Shown here: in pieces, positions 33,934-43,646 of the stretch
Numbering within the stretch: position 1 is the first letter of the stretch
Layout of the letters: each line of letters opens with the position of its first letter
Assembly (NCBI RefSeq): GCF_030408795.1
Contig: NZ_CP047211.1
Span: 2,480,001 to 2,544,000 of the forward strand
Origin: Corynebacterium hansenii
GTDB lineage: Bacteria; Actinomycetota; Actinomycetes; Mycobacteriales; Mycobacteriaceae
Direction: 5' to 3'
Length of the DNA stretch: 64,000 nt
Program-made: the position numbers and the translations under genes
The notes under the pieces: model-generated
Told to the model about the DNA's origin: nothing
What the model saw: only the letters and a program-made list of their open reading frames with translations
Database searches by the model: none

Positions 33934-35079
33934 ATGGCGACCGTCACATTCGAGCGAGCACAGCTCACCTACCCGGGCGCGGACGAGCCCACCGTCAAGG
34001 ACCTGGATCTGGACATCGCGGACGGCGAATTCCTGGTCCTCGTCGGCCCCTCCGGCTGCGGGAAGTCCACGTCGCTGCGGATGCTCGCGGGGCTGGAGGA
34101 GGTGACCGGGGGCCGGATCCTCATCGACGGCCGCGACGTCACCCGCGACGACCCGAAGGACCGGGACATCGCGATGGTGTTCCAGAACTACGCCCTGTAC
34201 CCGCACATGTCGGTGCGCGAGAACATGGGATTCGCGCTGAAGCTGGCGAAGGTGGGAAAGGCGGAGCGCAACGGGCGCGTGGAGAAGGCCGCCGCGATGC
34301 TCGACCTCACCCCCTACCTGGACCGCAAGCCGAAGGATCTGTCCGGCGGCCAGCGCCAGCGCGTGGCCATGGGGCGGGCGATCGTCCGCGAACCGCAGGT
34401 GTTCCTCATGGATGAGCCGCTGTCGAACCTCGACGCGAAGCTCCGCGTGCAGACCCGCACGCAGGTCGCCGCTCTCCAGCGCGAGCTGGGCGTGACGACG
34501 GTCTACGTCACCCATGACCAGGTGGAGGCCATGACCATGGGCGACCGGGTGGCCGTGCTCGACCACGGGGTGCTGCAGCAGGTCGCCCCGCCGAAGGAGC
34601 TGTACGCCCGGCCGGCCAACGTGTTCGTCGCCGGGTTCATCGGTTCGCCGTCGATGAATCTGATGCGGGGCCGGCTTGACGACGGCGCGGTCGTGATCGG
34701 AGGCCGCCGCATCCCCGCGGACCCGGCCGTGGTCGGCGGGCTCGGCGGGCACTCCGGGGACGTCATCGTCGGCGTGCGCCCGGAGGACACGGCGGTGGCC
34801 GCGGAGGCGGGGGCGCCCGGCGCAGCCGACGGAACAGCCGGCGGCATCGGCGCGACCGTGGCGCTGGTGGAGGAGCTCGGCGCGGATTCCTACGTCTACG
34901 CCCACCCGGATGACGCGATCACCGGCGGCCGCGGGGACTCCGGCACCGCCGCGGCCGAGCCGCTCATCGCCCGGGTCGGCGACGGCGCCGCGCCGCCGCT
35001 CGGTTCGCGCGTCGTCCTCGCGCCGGACCCGGCGAAACTGCATCTCTTCGACGCGGCCACGGGCAACCGACTGAACTGA
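33934..35079 (+). CDS. tusK: Sugar ABC importer ATPase (TusK/SugC/MsiK type)
   Basis: A 381-residue ATPase of the CUT1 family. Walker A GPSGCGKST, signature LSGGQRQRVAMGRAI, Walker B VFLMDEPLSNLDAKLRVQ and H-loop VYVTHDQVEAMTM are all intact, followed by the C-terminal TOBE regulatory domain (IGSPSMNLMRGRL, IVGVRPEDTAV). It energises the TusE-F-G importer downstream; MsiK-type ATPases may serve several importers. Transcribed from its own leaderless promoter. One dispersed word copy is at 34674, in the first beta-turn of the TOBE part. Confidence 0.93.
   Translation: MATVTFERAQLTYPGADEPTVKDLDLDIADGEFLVLVGPSGCGKSTSLRMLAGLEEVTGGRILIDGRDVTRDDPKDRDIAMVFQNYALYPHMSVRENMGFALKLAKVGKAERNGRVEKAAAMLDLTPYLDRKPKDLSGGQRQRVAMGRAIVREPQVFLMDEPLSNLDAKLRVQTRTQVAALQRELGVTTVYVTHDQVEAMTMGDRVAVLDHGVLQQVAPPKELYARPANVFVAGFIGSPSMNLMRGRLDDGAVVIGGRRIPADPAVVGGLGGHSGDVIVGVRPEDTAVAAEAGAPGAADGTAGGIGATVALVEELGADSYVYAHPDDAITGGRGDSGTAAAEPLIARVGDGAAPPLGSRVVLAPDPAKLHLFDAATGNRLN
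34674..34684 (+). repeat. Dispersed word GCTTGACGACG, copy 8
   Basis: Inside tusK, sense, coding L-D-D (GRLDDGAV). Confidence 0.5.
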
Positions 35080-35195
35080 ACCTCGGCCGTGCGCCCGCCG
35101 GCTGCACGCCCGCCTGCCACGCCTACCCGTTGCCTCCGCGCGTCACGCCCGCCCCCGCACCTTAAACGACCCTGTGATTCGCCCCACATAACCTT

Positions 35196-35201
35196 TAGAC
35201 T
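35196..35201 (+). promoter_or_regulatory. Candidate -10 of tusE with leader
   Basis: TAGACT about 55 nt before the tusE ATG; the gene then has a normal ribosome site (GAAAGGACG). An extra promoter inside the operon would raise the binding-protein level. Confidence 0.4.
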
Positions 35202-35255
35202 CAAACACGTTCCCGGATTGCCGGGGACGATCACGGACACGAAAGGACGACCATC

Positions 35256-36515
35256 ATGGTCTCATTCCGCAAGTCGCTCCTCGCCGGCATCACCGCCACC
35301 GGCCTGGTGCTCGCCGGCTGTTCCTCCGATGGCGACGGCGGCGGCGCCGGCAACGCCGCGGCCAACGAGGGCCAGGACGCCCGCGGCCCGATCACCTTCG
35401 CGATGGGCAAGAACGACATCGAGAAGGTGCAGAAGATCGCCGAGCGCTGGAACGCGGAGCATCCCGACGAGAAGGTCAAGATCCACGAGCTGGCCGGCGA
35501 GGCCGACGCGCAGCGCGAGGCCCTCGTCCAGTCGCTGGAGGCCTCGTCGGGCGAGTTCGACGTGATGGCCCTGGACGTCACGTGGACCGCGGAGTTCGCC
35601 GCCAACGGGTACCTCGTGCCCTTGCAGGACGCCATGAAGGTCGACACCGACGGGCTGCTGAAGCCGGCCGTCGAGTCCGCCACCTACAACGGCACCCTTT
35701 ACGCGGTGCCGCAGAACACCAACGGCCAGCTGCTGTTCCGCAACACCGAGCTGATCCCCGAGGCCCCGAAGGATTGGGAGGGCCTGCGCAAGTCCTGCGA
35801 GCCGCTGCCGGAGGACAAGGGCTGCCTGACGCTGCAGCTGTCGCAGTACGAGGGCCTGAGCGTCAACACCCTCGACGCCATCCACGCCTGGGGCGGTTCC
35901 CTCATCGATGACCAGGGCAAGGTCACGGTCGACTCCCCCGAGGCGAAGGCGGGCCTGCAGGCGCTGGTCGACGCCTACGGCGACGGCACCATCACCAAGG
36001 AGTCCACGGGCGCGACGGAGGAGGAGACCATGCAGGCCTTCACCAACGAGAAGTCCGCGTACGCCGTGAACTGGCCGTACATGTTCGACGCCGCCGGCGA
36101 GACCCCGGTGGCCGGCAAGTTCGAGGTCACCCCGCTGGTCGGCCCGAACGGCGTCGGCGCGTCCACCCTGGGCGGCTACAACAACGGCATCAACGCCCAC
36201 TCGAAGCACAAGGCCACGGCCCGCGACTTCATCGAGTACGTCATCTCCGAGCAGAGCCAGATGGGCTTCGCCGAGGAGTCCTTCCCGCCGGTGCTGGCCT
36301 CGATCTACGACGATCAGAAGCTGATCGAGAAGTTCCCGTACCTGCCGGCGCTGAAGGAGTCGCTGGAGAACGCCAAGCCGCGCCCGGTGTCGCCGTACTA
36401 CAACGCCATGTCCAAGGCCATCCAGGACAACGCGTACGCCGCCATCAACGGCAGCAAGGACGTGGACAAGGCCATCGCCGACATGAAGGCCGCTCTGGAG
36501 CAGGCCTCGAAGTAG
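35256..36515 (+). CDS. tusE: Sugar-binding lipoprotein of ABC importer (trehalose type)
   Basis: A 419-residue extracellular solute-binding protein. The lipoprotein signal ends in LVLAGC (lipobox cysteine at residue 22) after a KS-rich start. Conserved parts are GEFDVMALDVTWTAEFAANG, YAVPQNTNGQLLFRNTEL and FIEYVISEQSQMGFAEESFP, like LpqY/TusE. In C. glutamicum the Tus system imports trehalose; in mycobacteria LpqY-SugABC recycles trehalose released from trehalose mycolates. Substrate is inferred from gene order tusK-tusE-tusF-tusG and family similarity. Confidence 0.88.
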   Translation: MVSFRKSLLAGITATGLVLAGCSSDGDGGGAGNAAANEGQDARGPITFAMGKNDIEKVQKIAERWNAEHPDEKVKIHELAGEADAQREALVQSLEASSGEFDVMALDVTWTAEFAANGYLVPLQDAMKVDTDGLLKPAVESATYNGTLYAVPQNTNGQLLFRNTELIPEAPKDWEGLRKSCEPLPEDKGCLTLQLSQYEGLSVNTLDAIHAWGGSLIDDQGKVTVDSPEAKAGLQALVDAYGDGTITKESTGATEEETMQAFTNEKSAYAVNWPYMFDAAGETPVAGKFEVTPLVGPNGVGASTLGGYNNGINAHSKHKATARDFIEYVISEQSQMGFAEESFPPVLASIYDDQKLIEKFPYLPALKESLENAKPRPVSPYYNAMSKAIQDNAYAAINGSKDVDKAIADMKAALEQASK

Positions 36516-36516
36516 C

Positions 36517-36531
36517 GGGGCGCGGTGCCCC
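36517..36531 (+). terminator. Small hairpin after tusE, possible attenuator
   Basis: GGGGC-gcggt-GCCCC directly after the tusE stop and before tusF. Such hairpins often keep the binding protein more abundant than the permeases. Confidence 0.35.
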
Positions 36532-36620
36532 GGCGACGGGGCCCCTCCCCAAAAGCCGCGAAAACCGGGATCCAGCGCCCGTCACGCGGGTCATGACCGA
36601 ACATCGAAGGAGAGTCGAGC

Positions 36621-37706
36621 GTGTCCACGTCGACCGTCGGCGAGCACAGTGATCGGGTGCCGCCGGACCACGCCGAAGAGTCGGATTTCGGCGATGGCAT
36701 GACCATGGGCGGGACGCGTTCCCGGTGGAGATCGCGGCTGAAGGTCCCGCTGCTGGTCGGCCCCGCGCTCGCGGTGCTGGCGGTGGTGATCGGCTACCCG
36801 GTCATCCGCGCCATCTGGCTGTCCTTCCAGGCCGACCGCCACATCGACCCAGACACGGGGATGTTCGTCGAGGGCGGGTTCGCCGGTTTCCAGCACTACC
36901 TGTACTGGATCACGCAGCGCTGCATGCTTTCCGACGGCACCGTGGGCACCTGCGCCCCGGGCACGTTGTCCACGGACTTCTGGCCCGCGGTGGGCATCAC
37001 GCTGTTCTTCGCCGTCGTGACGGTCACCCTGGAAACCCTGCTGGGCCTGGGCATGGCGCTGGTCATGGCCCGCGATTTCGCGGGGCGCGGCATGCTGCGC
37101 GCGGCGGTGCTGGTCCCCTGGGCCATCCCGACGGCCGTGACGGCGAAGCTGTGGCAGTTCATCTTCGCGGACTACGGGATCGCCAACAAGCTGCTGTCGC
37201 CGCTGACCGGCGAAACCATCCGCTGGACCACCGACCCGTGGGCGGCGCGCTCGGCGGTCATCGTCGCCGACGTGTGGAAGACGGCGCCGTTCATGGCGCT
37301 GCTCATCCTCGCCGGCCTGCAGATGATCCCCCGCGACGTCCACGAGGCGGCCCGCGTCGACGGCGCCACCCCGTGGCAGCGGTTCCTGCACATCACGCTT
37401 CCGCTGGTGAAGCCCGCGCTGATGGTGGCGGTGCTGTTCCGCACGCTGGATGCGCTGCGCATGTACGACCTCCCGGTGATCATGATCTCCTCGTCGTCCA
37501 ACTCCCCGACCGCCACGATCTCGCAGCTCGTCGTCGATGACATGCGGCAGGGCAACTTCAACTCCGCGTCGGCCCTGTCGACGCTGGTGTTCCTGCTGAT
37601 CTTCGGCGTCGCGTTCGTCATGATCCGTTTCCTCGGCGCCGACGTCTCGGGCTCGCGCGGAATGAAGAAATCCAAGAAGAGCGAGAGCACGGAGGCGAAG
37701 CAATGA
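36621..37706 (+). CDS. tusF: Sugar ABC importer permease (first)
   Basis: A 361-residue MalF-type permease. After about 35 hydrophilic residues come six helices. The EAA loop EAARVDGATPWQRFLHITLPL contacts the ATPase. The large periplasmic loop includes GTVGTCAPGTLSTDFWPAVG. A GAAGGAGAG site precedes the GTG at 36621. Its stop overlaps the tusG ATG by 4 nt (ATGA). Confidence 0.92.
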   Translation: MSTSTVGEHSDRVPPDHAEESDFGDGMTMGGTRSRWRSRLKVPLLVGPALAVLAVVIGYPVIRAIWLSFQADRHIDPDTGMFVEGGFAGFQHYLYWITQRCMLSDGTVGTCAPGTLSTDFWPAVGITLFFAVVTVTLETLLGLGMALVMARDFAGRGMLRAAVLVPWAIPTAVTAKLWQFIFADYGIANKLLSPLTGETIRWTTDPWAARSAVIVADVWKTAPFMALLILAGLQMIPRDVHEAARVDGATPWQRFLHITLPLVKPALMVAVLFRTLDALRMYDLPVIMISSSSNSPTATISQLVVDDMRQGNFNSASALSTLVFLLIFGVAFVMIRFLGADVSGSRGMKKSKKSESTEAKQ

Positions 37707-38545
37707 CCGTCGCCAAGCGAATGCGCTCGTGGGCGGGGAACTACCTGGCCGTCATCCTGATCCTGGTGTGGGGTCTGGCGCCCTTCTACTGGATGCTGGT
37801 CACCGCGCTGCGGGACAAGGCGCACACGTTCGACACCACCCCGTGGTTCACGCACGTGACGCTGCAGAACTTCGAGGATGCCCTGGCCACCGACAAGGGC
37901 AACGACTTCCTGGGCGCCATCGTCAACTCGCTGGTGATTGGCGCGGCGACGACGCTGATCGCGCTGGCGGTCGGCGTCTTCACCGCATACGCGCTGGCGC
38001 GGGTGGATTTCGCCGGCAAGGGCTTCGTCACCGGCATCATCCTCGCGGCGTCGATGTTCCCCGGCATCGCGCTGGTCACGCCGTTGTTCCAGCTCTTCGG
38101 CGAGCTGAAGTGGATCGGCACCTACCAGGCGCTGATCATCCCGAACATCTCGTTCGTCCTGCCGCTGACGGTGTACACGCTGACCAGCTTTTTCCGCGAC
38201 CTGCCCTGGGAGCTGGAGGAAGCCGCCCGCGTCGACGGCGCCACCCGCGGCCAGGCGTTCCGCATGGTCATCCTGCCGCTGGCCACGCCGGCGCTGTTCA
38301 CCACGGCGATCCTGGCGTTCGTGGCCACGTGGAACGAGTTCATGCTCGCCCGCCAGCTGTCGAACACGGCCACGGAGCCCGTCACCGTCGCCATCGCCCG
38401 GTTCACCGGCCCATCGGCGTTCGAGTACCCGTACGCGGCGACCATGGCCGCCGGCGCCCTGGTGACCATTCCGCTGGTGATCATGGTGCTGATCTTCCAG
38501 AAGTGGATCGTCTCCGGCTTGACGGCCGGCGGCGTGAAGGCGTGA
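37703..38545 (+). CDS. tusG: Sugar ABC importer permease (second)
   Basis: A 280-residue MalG-type permease with six helices (AVILILVWGLAPFYWMLVTA, ATTLIALAVGVFTAYALA, and further). The EAA loop EEAARVDGATRGQAFRMVIL is intact. Translation is coupled to tusF by ATGA overlap. It completes the tusK-E-F-G importer. A dispersed word copy follows its stop at 38554. Confidence 0.92.
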   Translation: MTVAKRMRSWAGNYLAVILILVWGLAPFYWMLVTALRDKAHTFDTTPWFTHVTLQNFEDALATDKGNDFLGAIVNSLVIGAATTLIALAVGVFTAYALARVDFAGKGFVTGIILAASMFPGIALVTPLFQLFGELKWIGTYQALIIPNISFVLPLTVYTLTSFFRDLPWELEEAARVDGATRGQAFRMVILPLATPALFTTAILAFVATWNEFMLARQLSNTATEPVTVAIARFTGPSAFEYPYAATMAAGALVTIPLVIMVLIFQKWIVSGLTAGGVKA

Positions 38546-38553
38546 GGGTTTCC

Positions 38554-38564
38554 GCTTGACGACG
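38554..38564 (+). repeat. Dispersed word GCTTGACGACG, copy 9
   Basis: Intergenic, 8 nt after the tusG stop. Confidence 0.6.
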
Positions 38565-38588
38565 GCCCGCCGCACCGCGTGCACCGCC

Positions 38589-38594
38589 TAGACT
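38589..38594 (+). promoter_or_regulatory. Leaderless -10 hexamer of the 71-aa gene
   Basis: TAGACT, 8-nt spacer to the ATG at 38603. Confidence 0.45.
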
Positions 38595-38602
38595 GACTTC
38601 AC

Positions 38603-38818
38603 ATGACCGGAATGCACCAGCCCCACCACGACGCCAAGGCCCGCAGGATGCGGGTGGAGGCGGTGGCGGGGTTCATGTTTTTCTGGACCCTCGTCGTCGG
38701 AGGTTGGGCGGTCTACCGCATCGCCGTCGGGGAGCCGTCGGTGGCGCTCAGTTTCGCGCTGCTGGTCTTCGTCATCGTCGACGTGGCGATCTGGCGGAAG
38801 TGGCGCACCATGGCGTAG
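38603..38818 (+). CDS. Small membrane protein near the tus genes
   Basis: A 71-residue protein with two helices (AGFMFFWTLVVGGWAVYRIA and VALSFALLVFVIVDVAIW) joined by a short loop; N-terminus rich in His and Arg. A gene of this type follows tusG in C. glutamicum. Function unknown; it may be an accessory of the importer. Leaderless promoter. Confidence 0.75.
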   Translation: MTGMHQPHHDAKARRMRVEAVAGFMFFWTLVVGGWAVYRIAVGEPSVALSFALLVFVIVDVAIWRKWRTMA

Positions 38819-38893
38819 CCGCGGCGGCGCCCGGCCCGAACATCAGACCGTGGTCGGATGCGCCGGGACCTCCGCCGTGCTCGGATGGGGGGC

Positions 38894-39976
38894 ATGAAGA
38901 AGCGCACGAAAATCCTCGCATGGCTCGGAGGCATCGCCGCCGTCCTCGTCGTGGCCGGGTTCGCACTCGTGTGGGTGCTCGGCCCGACGATGGGCGCGAT
39001 GCTCACCGGCAAACCCATCTTCCTGGTTCCGCCGTCGCCCGAACGGTACGCGTCGGCCGCCCTGGACCTCATGGAGGGCCAGGGCATCCACGGCGATTCA
39101 CCGGAGTTCGCCGAGGCGCGGGCCGAGGCCGAGCGGATGCTCGACTCCGCCGATCTCAAGGACTATTCGGACACGTGGCCGGCGCTCGACCTGGCGATCA
39201 ACGCGGCGGGCGGCAAGCACTCCAAGGTGCTCCGCCCCGACGGCGGCAACGGCACCGGGGGCTCGGGTTCCGCGGACGCGGAACCGACCGTGACGTCCGA
39301 GCCGGCGCAGGGCGAGGGCGGCACCGGTGACGGCGGCAATGGCGACGGCGATGGGGCGCGCGTGCTCACGGCCACCGTCCCCACGCATGGCGGCGACGGC
39401 GGCGGCCCGGAGTCCCAGCGCTACGCCGATGCCCTCGCCTCCGGCATTGCCCGCGAGGTGAAGGCCGGTGCCTGCGGCGCCATCGTGGACCTGCGCGGCA
39501 ACAACGGCGGCGACATGGGGCCGATGGTCGCGGGACTGTCGGCGCTGCTCCCCGACGGTGAATTGCTGTGGTTCGACGGCCGCGGCTACTCCACGGCGGT
39601 GACGCTGACGGGCGGTTCGATCCAGGGCGGCGGCTCCAACATCACCGTCGACGCCGGCCCGAAGGCGGAGATCCCCGTGGCGGTGCTCGTCGACGGCGGC
39701 ACCGCCAGCTCCGGAGAGGCCACGATGCTGACGTTCCGCGGCCTGGACGGCTCGCGGTCCTTCGGCGCCCCGACCGCCGGCTACGCCTCCGCGAACATGA
39801 CCCATGAATTCCCGGGCGGCGCGAAGCTCATGCTCACCGTGGCCAAGGACCGGGACCGCACGGGCGCCGTCCACATGGACGACCCCGTCGAACCCGACGA
39901 GGTGACGGGGCAGTCCCCCGAAGACGCGAAAACCGCGGCGCTCGCGTGGTTGTCCACGCGAGGCTGCGGTCGGTAG
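38894..39976 (+). CDS. S41-family (TSPc) peptidase, membrane-anchored
   Basis: A 360-residue protein. One helix at the N-terminus (ILAWLGGIAAVLVVAGFALV), then an S41/TSP core: GAIVDLRGNNGGDMGPMVAG, the nucleophile region VLVDGGTASSGEATMLTFRG and FGAPTAGYASANM. There is no PDZ domain, and about 50 Gly/Asp-rich residues replace the middle of the domain, where S41 proteins of the interphotoreceptor-retinoid-binding type have substrate loops. The function in the cell is not clear. Start at 38894 because of GGGGGG upstream and the KKRTK membrane start; 38885 or 38858 would be longer. Confidence 0.78.
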   Translation: MKKRTKILAWLGGIAAVLVVAGFALVWVLGPTMGAMLTGKPIFLVPPSPERYASAALDLMEGQGIHGDSPEFAEARAEAERMLDSADLKDYSDTWPALDLAINAAGGKHSKVLRPDGGNGTGGSGSADAEPTVTSEPAQGEGGTGDGGNGDGDGARVLTATVPTHGGDGGGPESQRYADALASGIAREVKAGACGAIVDLRGNNGGDMGPMVAGLSALLPDGELLWFDGRGYSTAVTLTGGSIQGGGSNITVDAGPKAEIPVAVLVDGGTASSGEATMLTFRGLDGSRSFGAPTAGYASANMTHEFPGGAKLMLTVAKDRDRTGAVHMDDPVEPDEVTGQSPEDAKTAALAWLSTRGCGR

Positions 39977-40045
39977 GCGGAGCGTGAGCGGTCGGCGCCC
40001 GGGGCGCGGCGCCCGGGGGCACGGGCCCGGGTCCGGTGCCGGCCC

Positions 40046-40570
40046 CTACTCCCCCATGAGGCTGTCGCGGAGGTTCTTGTCCTTCCGCAGCACGGCGTCG
40101 CGCATGTCGGCCTGGTACTTCTCCATCGCCTCGACGAGCTCGGGGTGGCCGGCGGAGAGGATGCGCACGGCCAGCAGGCCGGCGTTCTTCGCACCGCCCA
40201 CGCCGACGGTGGCCACGGGCACGCCGCCGGGCATCTGCACGATGGACAGCAGCGAATCCATGCCCTCGAGGTTCTCCAGCGCGCGCGGCACGCCGATGAC
40301 CGGCAGCGGCGTCGCCGACGCCACCATCCCCGGCAGGTGGGCGGCCCCGCCGGCGCCGGCGATGATGACCTTCAGGCCGCGCCCGGCCGCCGACTTCGCG
40401 TAATCGAGCATCCGCTCCGGGGTGCGGTGGGCGGACACGACGCCCACTTCGAAGGGCACGCCGAATTCGGCCAGCGCCTCGGCGGCCGGCTGCATGGTCG
40501 GCCAGTCGGAGTCGCTGCCCATGATCAGGCCGACCAGCGGCCCGTCGACGCCATTCAACTTCGCGGTCAT
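40046..40570 (-). CDS. purE: 5-(carboxyamino)imidazole ribonucleotide mutase
   Basis: A 174-residue class I PurE that converts N5-CAIR to CAIR in purine synthesis. Seen: [35 protein letters not shown] and [16 protein letters not shown] (substrate binding), [18 protein letters not shown]. It follows purK, whose product is its substrate. ATG 40570 has GAGG upstream; an ATG three codons earlier (40579) is possible. Confidence 0.95.
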   Translation of the reverse strand: MTAKLNGVDGPLVGLIMGSDSDWPTMQPAAEALAEFGVPFEVGVVSAHRTPERMLDYAKSAAGRGLKVIIAGAGGAAHLPGMVASATPLPVIGVPRALENLEGMDSLLSIVQMPGGVPVATVGVGGAKNAGLLAVRILSAGHPELVEAMEKYQADMRDAVLRKDKNLRDSLMGE

Positions 40571-40598
40571 GTTTCCCATCCTCTGCTTCGTGTGCTTC

Positions 40599-40662
40599 GT
40601 GCCGGTTCTGTTTCGTGCCGGTTCCGTTCAGTGCCGGCTCCGTCCGGCGCCGGCTCTACTTC
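40599..40662. repeat. 16-bp tandem repeat across the purK stop
   Basis: Four units of 16 bp (GTGCCGGTTCTGTTTC type) between purE and purK. The last unit includes the purK stop codon. Confidence 0.8.
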
Positions 40663-41948
40663 TCCACGTACCCGTCGGCCCACACCGCGGTGACGATGTA
40701 GCCCGCCGCCAGGTCCGCCTCGCGCCGCGTCGCCGCGACGCCCTCGGGCGAACCATCCCGGCCCGGGACGTTGACGTGCCCGAGCTTGCGGCCGGCGCGG
40801 TATCCCTTGCCGTACCAGTGGATCTTCGCGTGCGGGAAGCGGCGCCACACCGCGGCGAAGCGCTCGCGCATGGGCATGTCCGGGTCCTCATCGGCGCCGA
40901 GGGCGTTGGCCATCACGGTCACCGCCGCGGTCGGGGCGACGTCGCCGAGCGGGTAGTCAAGCACGGCGCGCATGTGCTGCTCGAACTGGCCGGTCGCCGC
41001 CCCGTCCTGCGTCCAGTGGCCGGTGTTGTGCGGGCGCATGGCCAGCTCGTTGACGTAGATCTCCGGCTGCCCCGCGGCATCCCGCGTCTCGAACAGCTCC
41101 ACCGCCAGCACTCCCGTCACACCGAGTTCTTCGGCGATGCGCACGGAAAGGTCGCGGGCGCGCGACGCCAGGCCGTCGCCAAGCCCCGGAGCGGGGGCGA
41201 TGGCCTCCACGCAGATGCCGTCGCGCTGCACCGATTCCACGACCGGCCAGGCCGCGACCTCGCCGGACGGCGTGCGGGCGCACATCGCGGACAGCTCGCG
41301 GGAGAGGTCGACCTTCTTCTCCGCCATCAGCGGGACCCCGTCCGCCAGCAGCTTTTCGACGAGACCGGGCAGCTCATCGGCGTCCGGGAACCACACGCCG
41401 TGGCCGTCGTAACCGCCGCGGCGGGCCTTCAGGCAGACCTCGCCGCCGACGGCCTCCGAGAAGCCGCGGGCATCGTCGACCGACTCGATGGCGGCGAACG
41501 GCGGCACCGGGGCGCCGATCTCCCGCAGCTTCCGGCGCATGACCAGCTTGTCCTGCGCATGCACCAGCGCATCCGGGCCGGGCTGGACGGAGATGCCGTC
41601 GGCCTGCAGCGCGCGGAGGTGCTCGGTGGGCACGTGCTCGTGGTCGAAGGTCACGGCGTCGACCGGGCGGATCGTGCCGTCGGCGCGAACGCGCGCGGCC
41701 CGGCGCAGGTCCTCCAGCTCCCGGTAATCCCCCAGCTCCACGTCGCGGCAGATCTGGGCGGCCGAGGAATCGCGGGACCCCGCCAGCAGGCGCACGGACT
41801 GGCCGATCTCGATGGCGGCGGTCTGCATCATGCGGGCCAGCTGGCCATCGCCGATGACGGCGACGACGGGCATGCCCGGCGCGTGCGCCGGATTGGCGGG
41901 CACGGGACGGTCGGCGGATTCGTTCTGGCTGTTCTCCGGTGCGGTCAC
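40656..41948 (-). CDS. purK: N5-carboxyaminoimidazole ribonucleotide synthase
   Basis: A 430-residue ATP-grasp enzyme that carboxylates AIR with ATP and bicarbonate. Seen: [20 protein letters not shown], the ATP-grasp core [15 protein letters not shown], and the metal/ATP residues [16 protein letters not shown]. About 26 residues precede the Rossmann-like start. GTG 41948 is chosen; TATGAT lies 6 nt upstream. It is first in purK-purE, separated by a repeat array. Confidence 0.95.
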   Translation of the reverse strand: MTAPENSQNESADRPVPANPAHAPGMPVVAVIGDGQLARMMQTAAIEIGQSVRLLAGSRDSSAAQICRDVELGDYRELEDLRRAARVRADGTIRPVDAVTFDHEHVPTEHLRALQADGISVQPGPDALVHAQDKLVMRRKLREIGAPVPPFAAIESVDDARGFSEAVGGEVCLKARRGGYDGHGVWFPDADELPGLVEKLLADGVPLMAEKKVDLSRELSAMCARTPSGEVAAWPVVESVQRDGICVEAIAPAPGLGDGLASRARDLSVRIAEELGVTGVLAVELFETRDAAGQPEIYVNELAMRPHNTGHWTQDGAATGQFEQHMRAVLDYPLGDVAPTAAVTVMANALGADEDPDMPMRERFAAVWRRFPHAKIHWYGKGYRAGRKLGHVNVPGRDGSPEGVAATRREADLAAGYIVTAVWADGYVEK

Positions 41949-41954
41949 GCATCC

Positions 41955-41960
41955 ATCATA
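41955..41960 (-). promoter_or_regulatory. Leaderless -10 hexamer of purK
   Basis: TATGAT on the minus strand, 6-nt spacer to the GTG at 41948. Confidence 0.5.
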
Positions 41961-42020
41961 GGCGGCGCCCCGGCACCGCCCCTCGACGGCGCCCGCCCCG
42001 GCGACCGTTCCCGGGGCGGC

Positions 42021-42026
42021 TAGGAT
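42021..42026 (+). promoter_or_regulatory. Leaderless -10 hexamer of the DUF1846 gene
   Basis: TAGGAT, 8-nt spacer to the ATG at 42035. Back-to-back with the purK promoter. Confidence 0.5.
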
Positions 42027-42034
42027 TGGTGCCC

Positions 42035-43531
42035 ATGCAGGTTCATGCCGTGGGATTCGATCGCGACCAGTACATCAACCTCCAATCCGAGCACATCCGC
42101 AGGCGCCGCGAATCCGTGGGCGGCCGCCTGTACCTGGAAATGGGCGGCAAGCTCTTCGACGACATGCACGCCTCCCGCGTCCTGCCCGGCTTCACGCCGG
42201 ACAACAAGATCGCCATGCTCGAGCGCATCAAGGACGACATGGAGATCCTGGTGTGCATCAACGCCCGGGACCTGCAGCGCAACAAGGTCCGCGCCGACCT
42301 GGGCATCCCCTACGAGGAGGATCTGCTGCGGCTGGTCGACGTCTTCCGCGAGCGGGGGTTCCTCACCGAGCACGTGGTGCTCACCCAATACGAGGAAGGC
42401 AACGCGGCCGCCGCGGCGTTCCGCACCCGCCTCGAGCGCCTGGGCATGAAGGTGTCGCTGCACTACATCATCCCCGGGTACCCGGCCGACGCCGAGAAGA
42501 TCGTCGGCGAGGACGGCTTCGGCCGCAACGAATACGCCGAAACCACCCGCGACGTCGTCGTGGTCACCGCCCCGGGCCCCGGCTCCGGGAAGTTGGCCAC
42601 CTGCCTGTCGCAGATCTACCACGAGCACGTGCGGGGCACCCCCTCCGGCTACGCGAAGTTCGAGACGTTCCCCATCTGGAACCTGCCGCTCGGTCACCCG
42701 GTGAACATGGCGTACGAGGCCGCCACCGCCGACCTCGACGACGTCAACATGATCGACCCGTTCCACCTGTCCGCCCACGGCGAGCAGGCGGTCAACTACA
42801 ACCGCGACGTCGAGGTCTTCCCGCTGCTCAAGCACCTGCTGGAGCTCATTTCGGGCCGCTCGCCCTACGAGTCACCGACGGACATGGGCGTGAACATGGC
42901 AGGCTTCGCCATCTCCGACGACGACGTGTGCCGCCACGCCGCCGAGCAGGAGGTGGTCCGCCGCTACTACAAGGCGCTGGTCGACGAGCGCCGCGACGAG
43001 GCGGACCCGATCGTCTCGGACCGGATCGCCATCATCATGGGCAAGCTGGGCCTCAACCGCCGCTCCCGGCCGGTCGTCGAGCCGGCCCTGGAGCTGGCGG
43101 CGGCCACCGGCGCCCCCGCGTCGTCGATCCAGCTGGCCGACGGCGAGATCATCGTGGGCAAGACCTCCCCGCTGCTGGGCTGCTCCGCCGCGATGCTGCT
43201 CAACGCCCTGAAACACCTGGCCGGCATCGACCCGCGCGTGGACCTGCTCGCGCCGTCGTCGATCGCGCCGATCCAGACGCTGAAGACCCGCCACCTGGGC
43301 AGCCGCAACCCGCGCCTCCACACCGACGAGGTGCTCATCGCGCTGTCCGTCTCGGCCGACGGCGACGACAACGCCCGCCGCGCGCTCGACGAGCTGGCGA
43401 ACCTGCGCGGCTGCGACGCCCACACCACGACCATCCTCGGTTCCGTGGACGAGGGCATCTTCCGCCACCTGGGCATCCTGGTCACCTCCGAGCCGGAGTA
43501 CCAGGTCAAGCAGCTCTACCGGAAGCGGTAG
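42035..43531 (+). CDS. DUF1846-family protein
   Basis: A 498-residue soluble protein of the DUF1846 family; full family length. Seen: [40 protein letters not shown], the P-loop-like [20 protein letters not shown] and [20 protein letters not shown]. The family is described structurally but has no agreed function; a nucleotide-binding enzyme is suggested by the GPGSGK loop. It diverges from purK with 87 bp between starts. Confidence 0.9.
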   Translation: MQVHAVGFDRDQYINLQSEHIRRRRESVGGRLYLEMGGKLFDDMHASRVLPGFTPDNKIAMLERIKDDMEILVCINARDLQRNKVRADLGIPYEEDLLRLVDVFRERGFLTEHVVLTQYEEGNAAAAAFRTRLERLGMKVSLHYIIPGYPADAEKIVGEDGFGRNEYAETTRDVVVVTAPGPGSGKLATCLSQIYHEHVRGTPSGYAKFETFPIWNLPLGHPVNMAYEAATADLDDVNMIDPFHLSAHGEQAVNYNRDVEVFPLLKHLLELISGRSPYESPTDMGVNMAGFAISDDDVCRHAAEQEVVRRYYKALVDERRDEADPIVSDRIAIIMGKLGLNRRSRPVVEPALELAAATGAPASSIQLADGEIIVGKTSPLLGCSAAMLLNALKHLAGIDPRVDLLAPSSIAPIQTLKTRHLGSRNPRLHTDEVLIALSVSADGDDNARRALDELANLRGCDAHTTTILGSVDEGIFRHLGILVTSEPEYQVKQLYRKR

Positions 43532-43581
43532 GGGACGGAGGCGGCGGAGGTGCGGCGGGCTCCGCCGCACCCCCATCTCTG

Positions 43582-43622
43582 ATGGAAGCTCTGATACTCC
43601 CCGCATCCATCAGAGCTTCCAT
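43582..43622. promoter_or_regulatory. Inverted repeat over the promoter of the AlbA_2 gene
   Basis: Two perfect 14-bp arms, ATGGAAGCTCTGAT and ATCAGAGCTTCCAT, separated by 13 nt. The right arm falls where the -35 of the downstream gene should lie (its -10 is TATGCT at 43635). It may be an operator or, less likely, the terminator of the DUF1846 gene. Confidence 0.6.
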
Positions 43623-43634
43623 GCAAGAAGGAAG

Positions 43635-43640
43635 TATGCT
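43635..43640 (+). promoter_or_regulatory. Leaderless -10 hexamer of the AlbA_2 gene
   Basis: TATGCT, 6-nt spacer to the ATG at 43647. Confidence 0.45.
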
Positions 43641-43646
43641 GCAAGC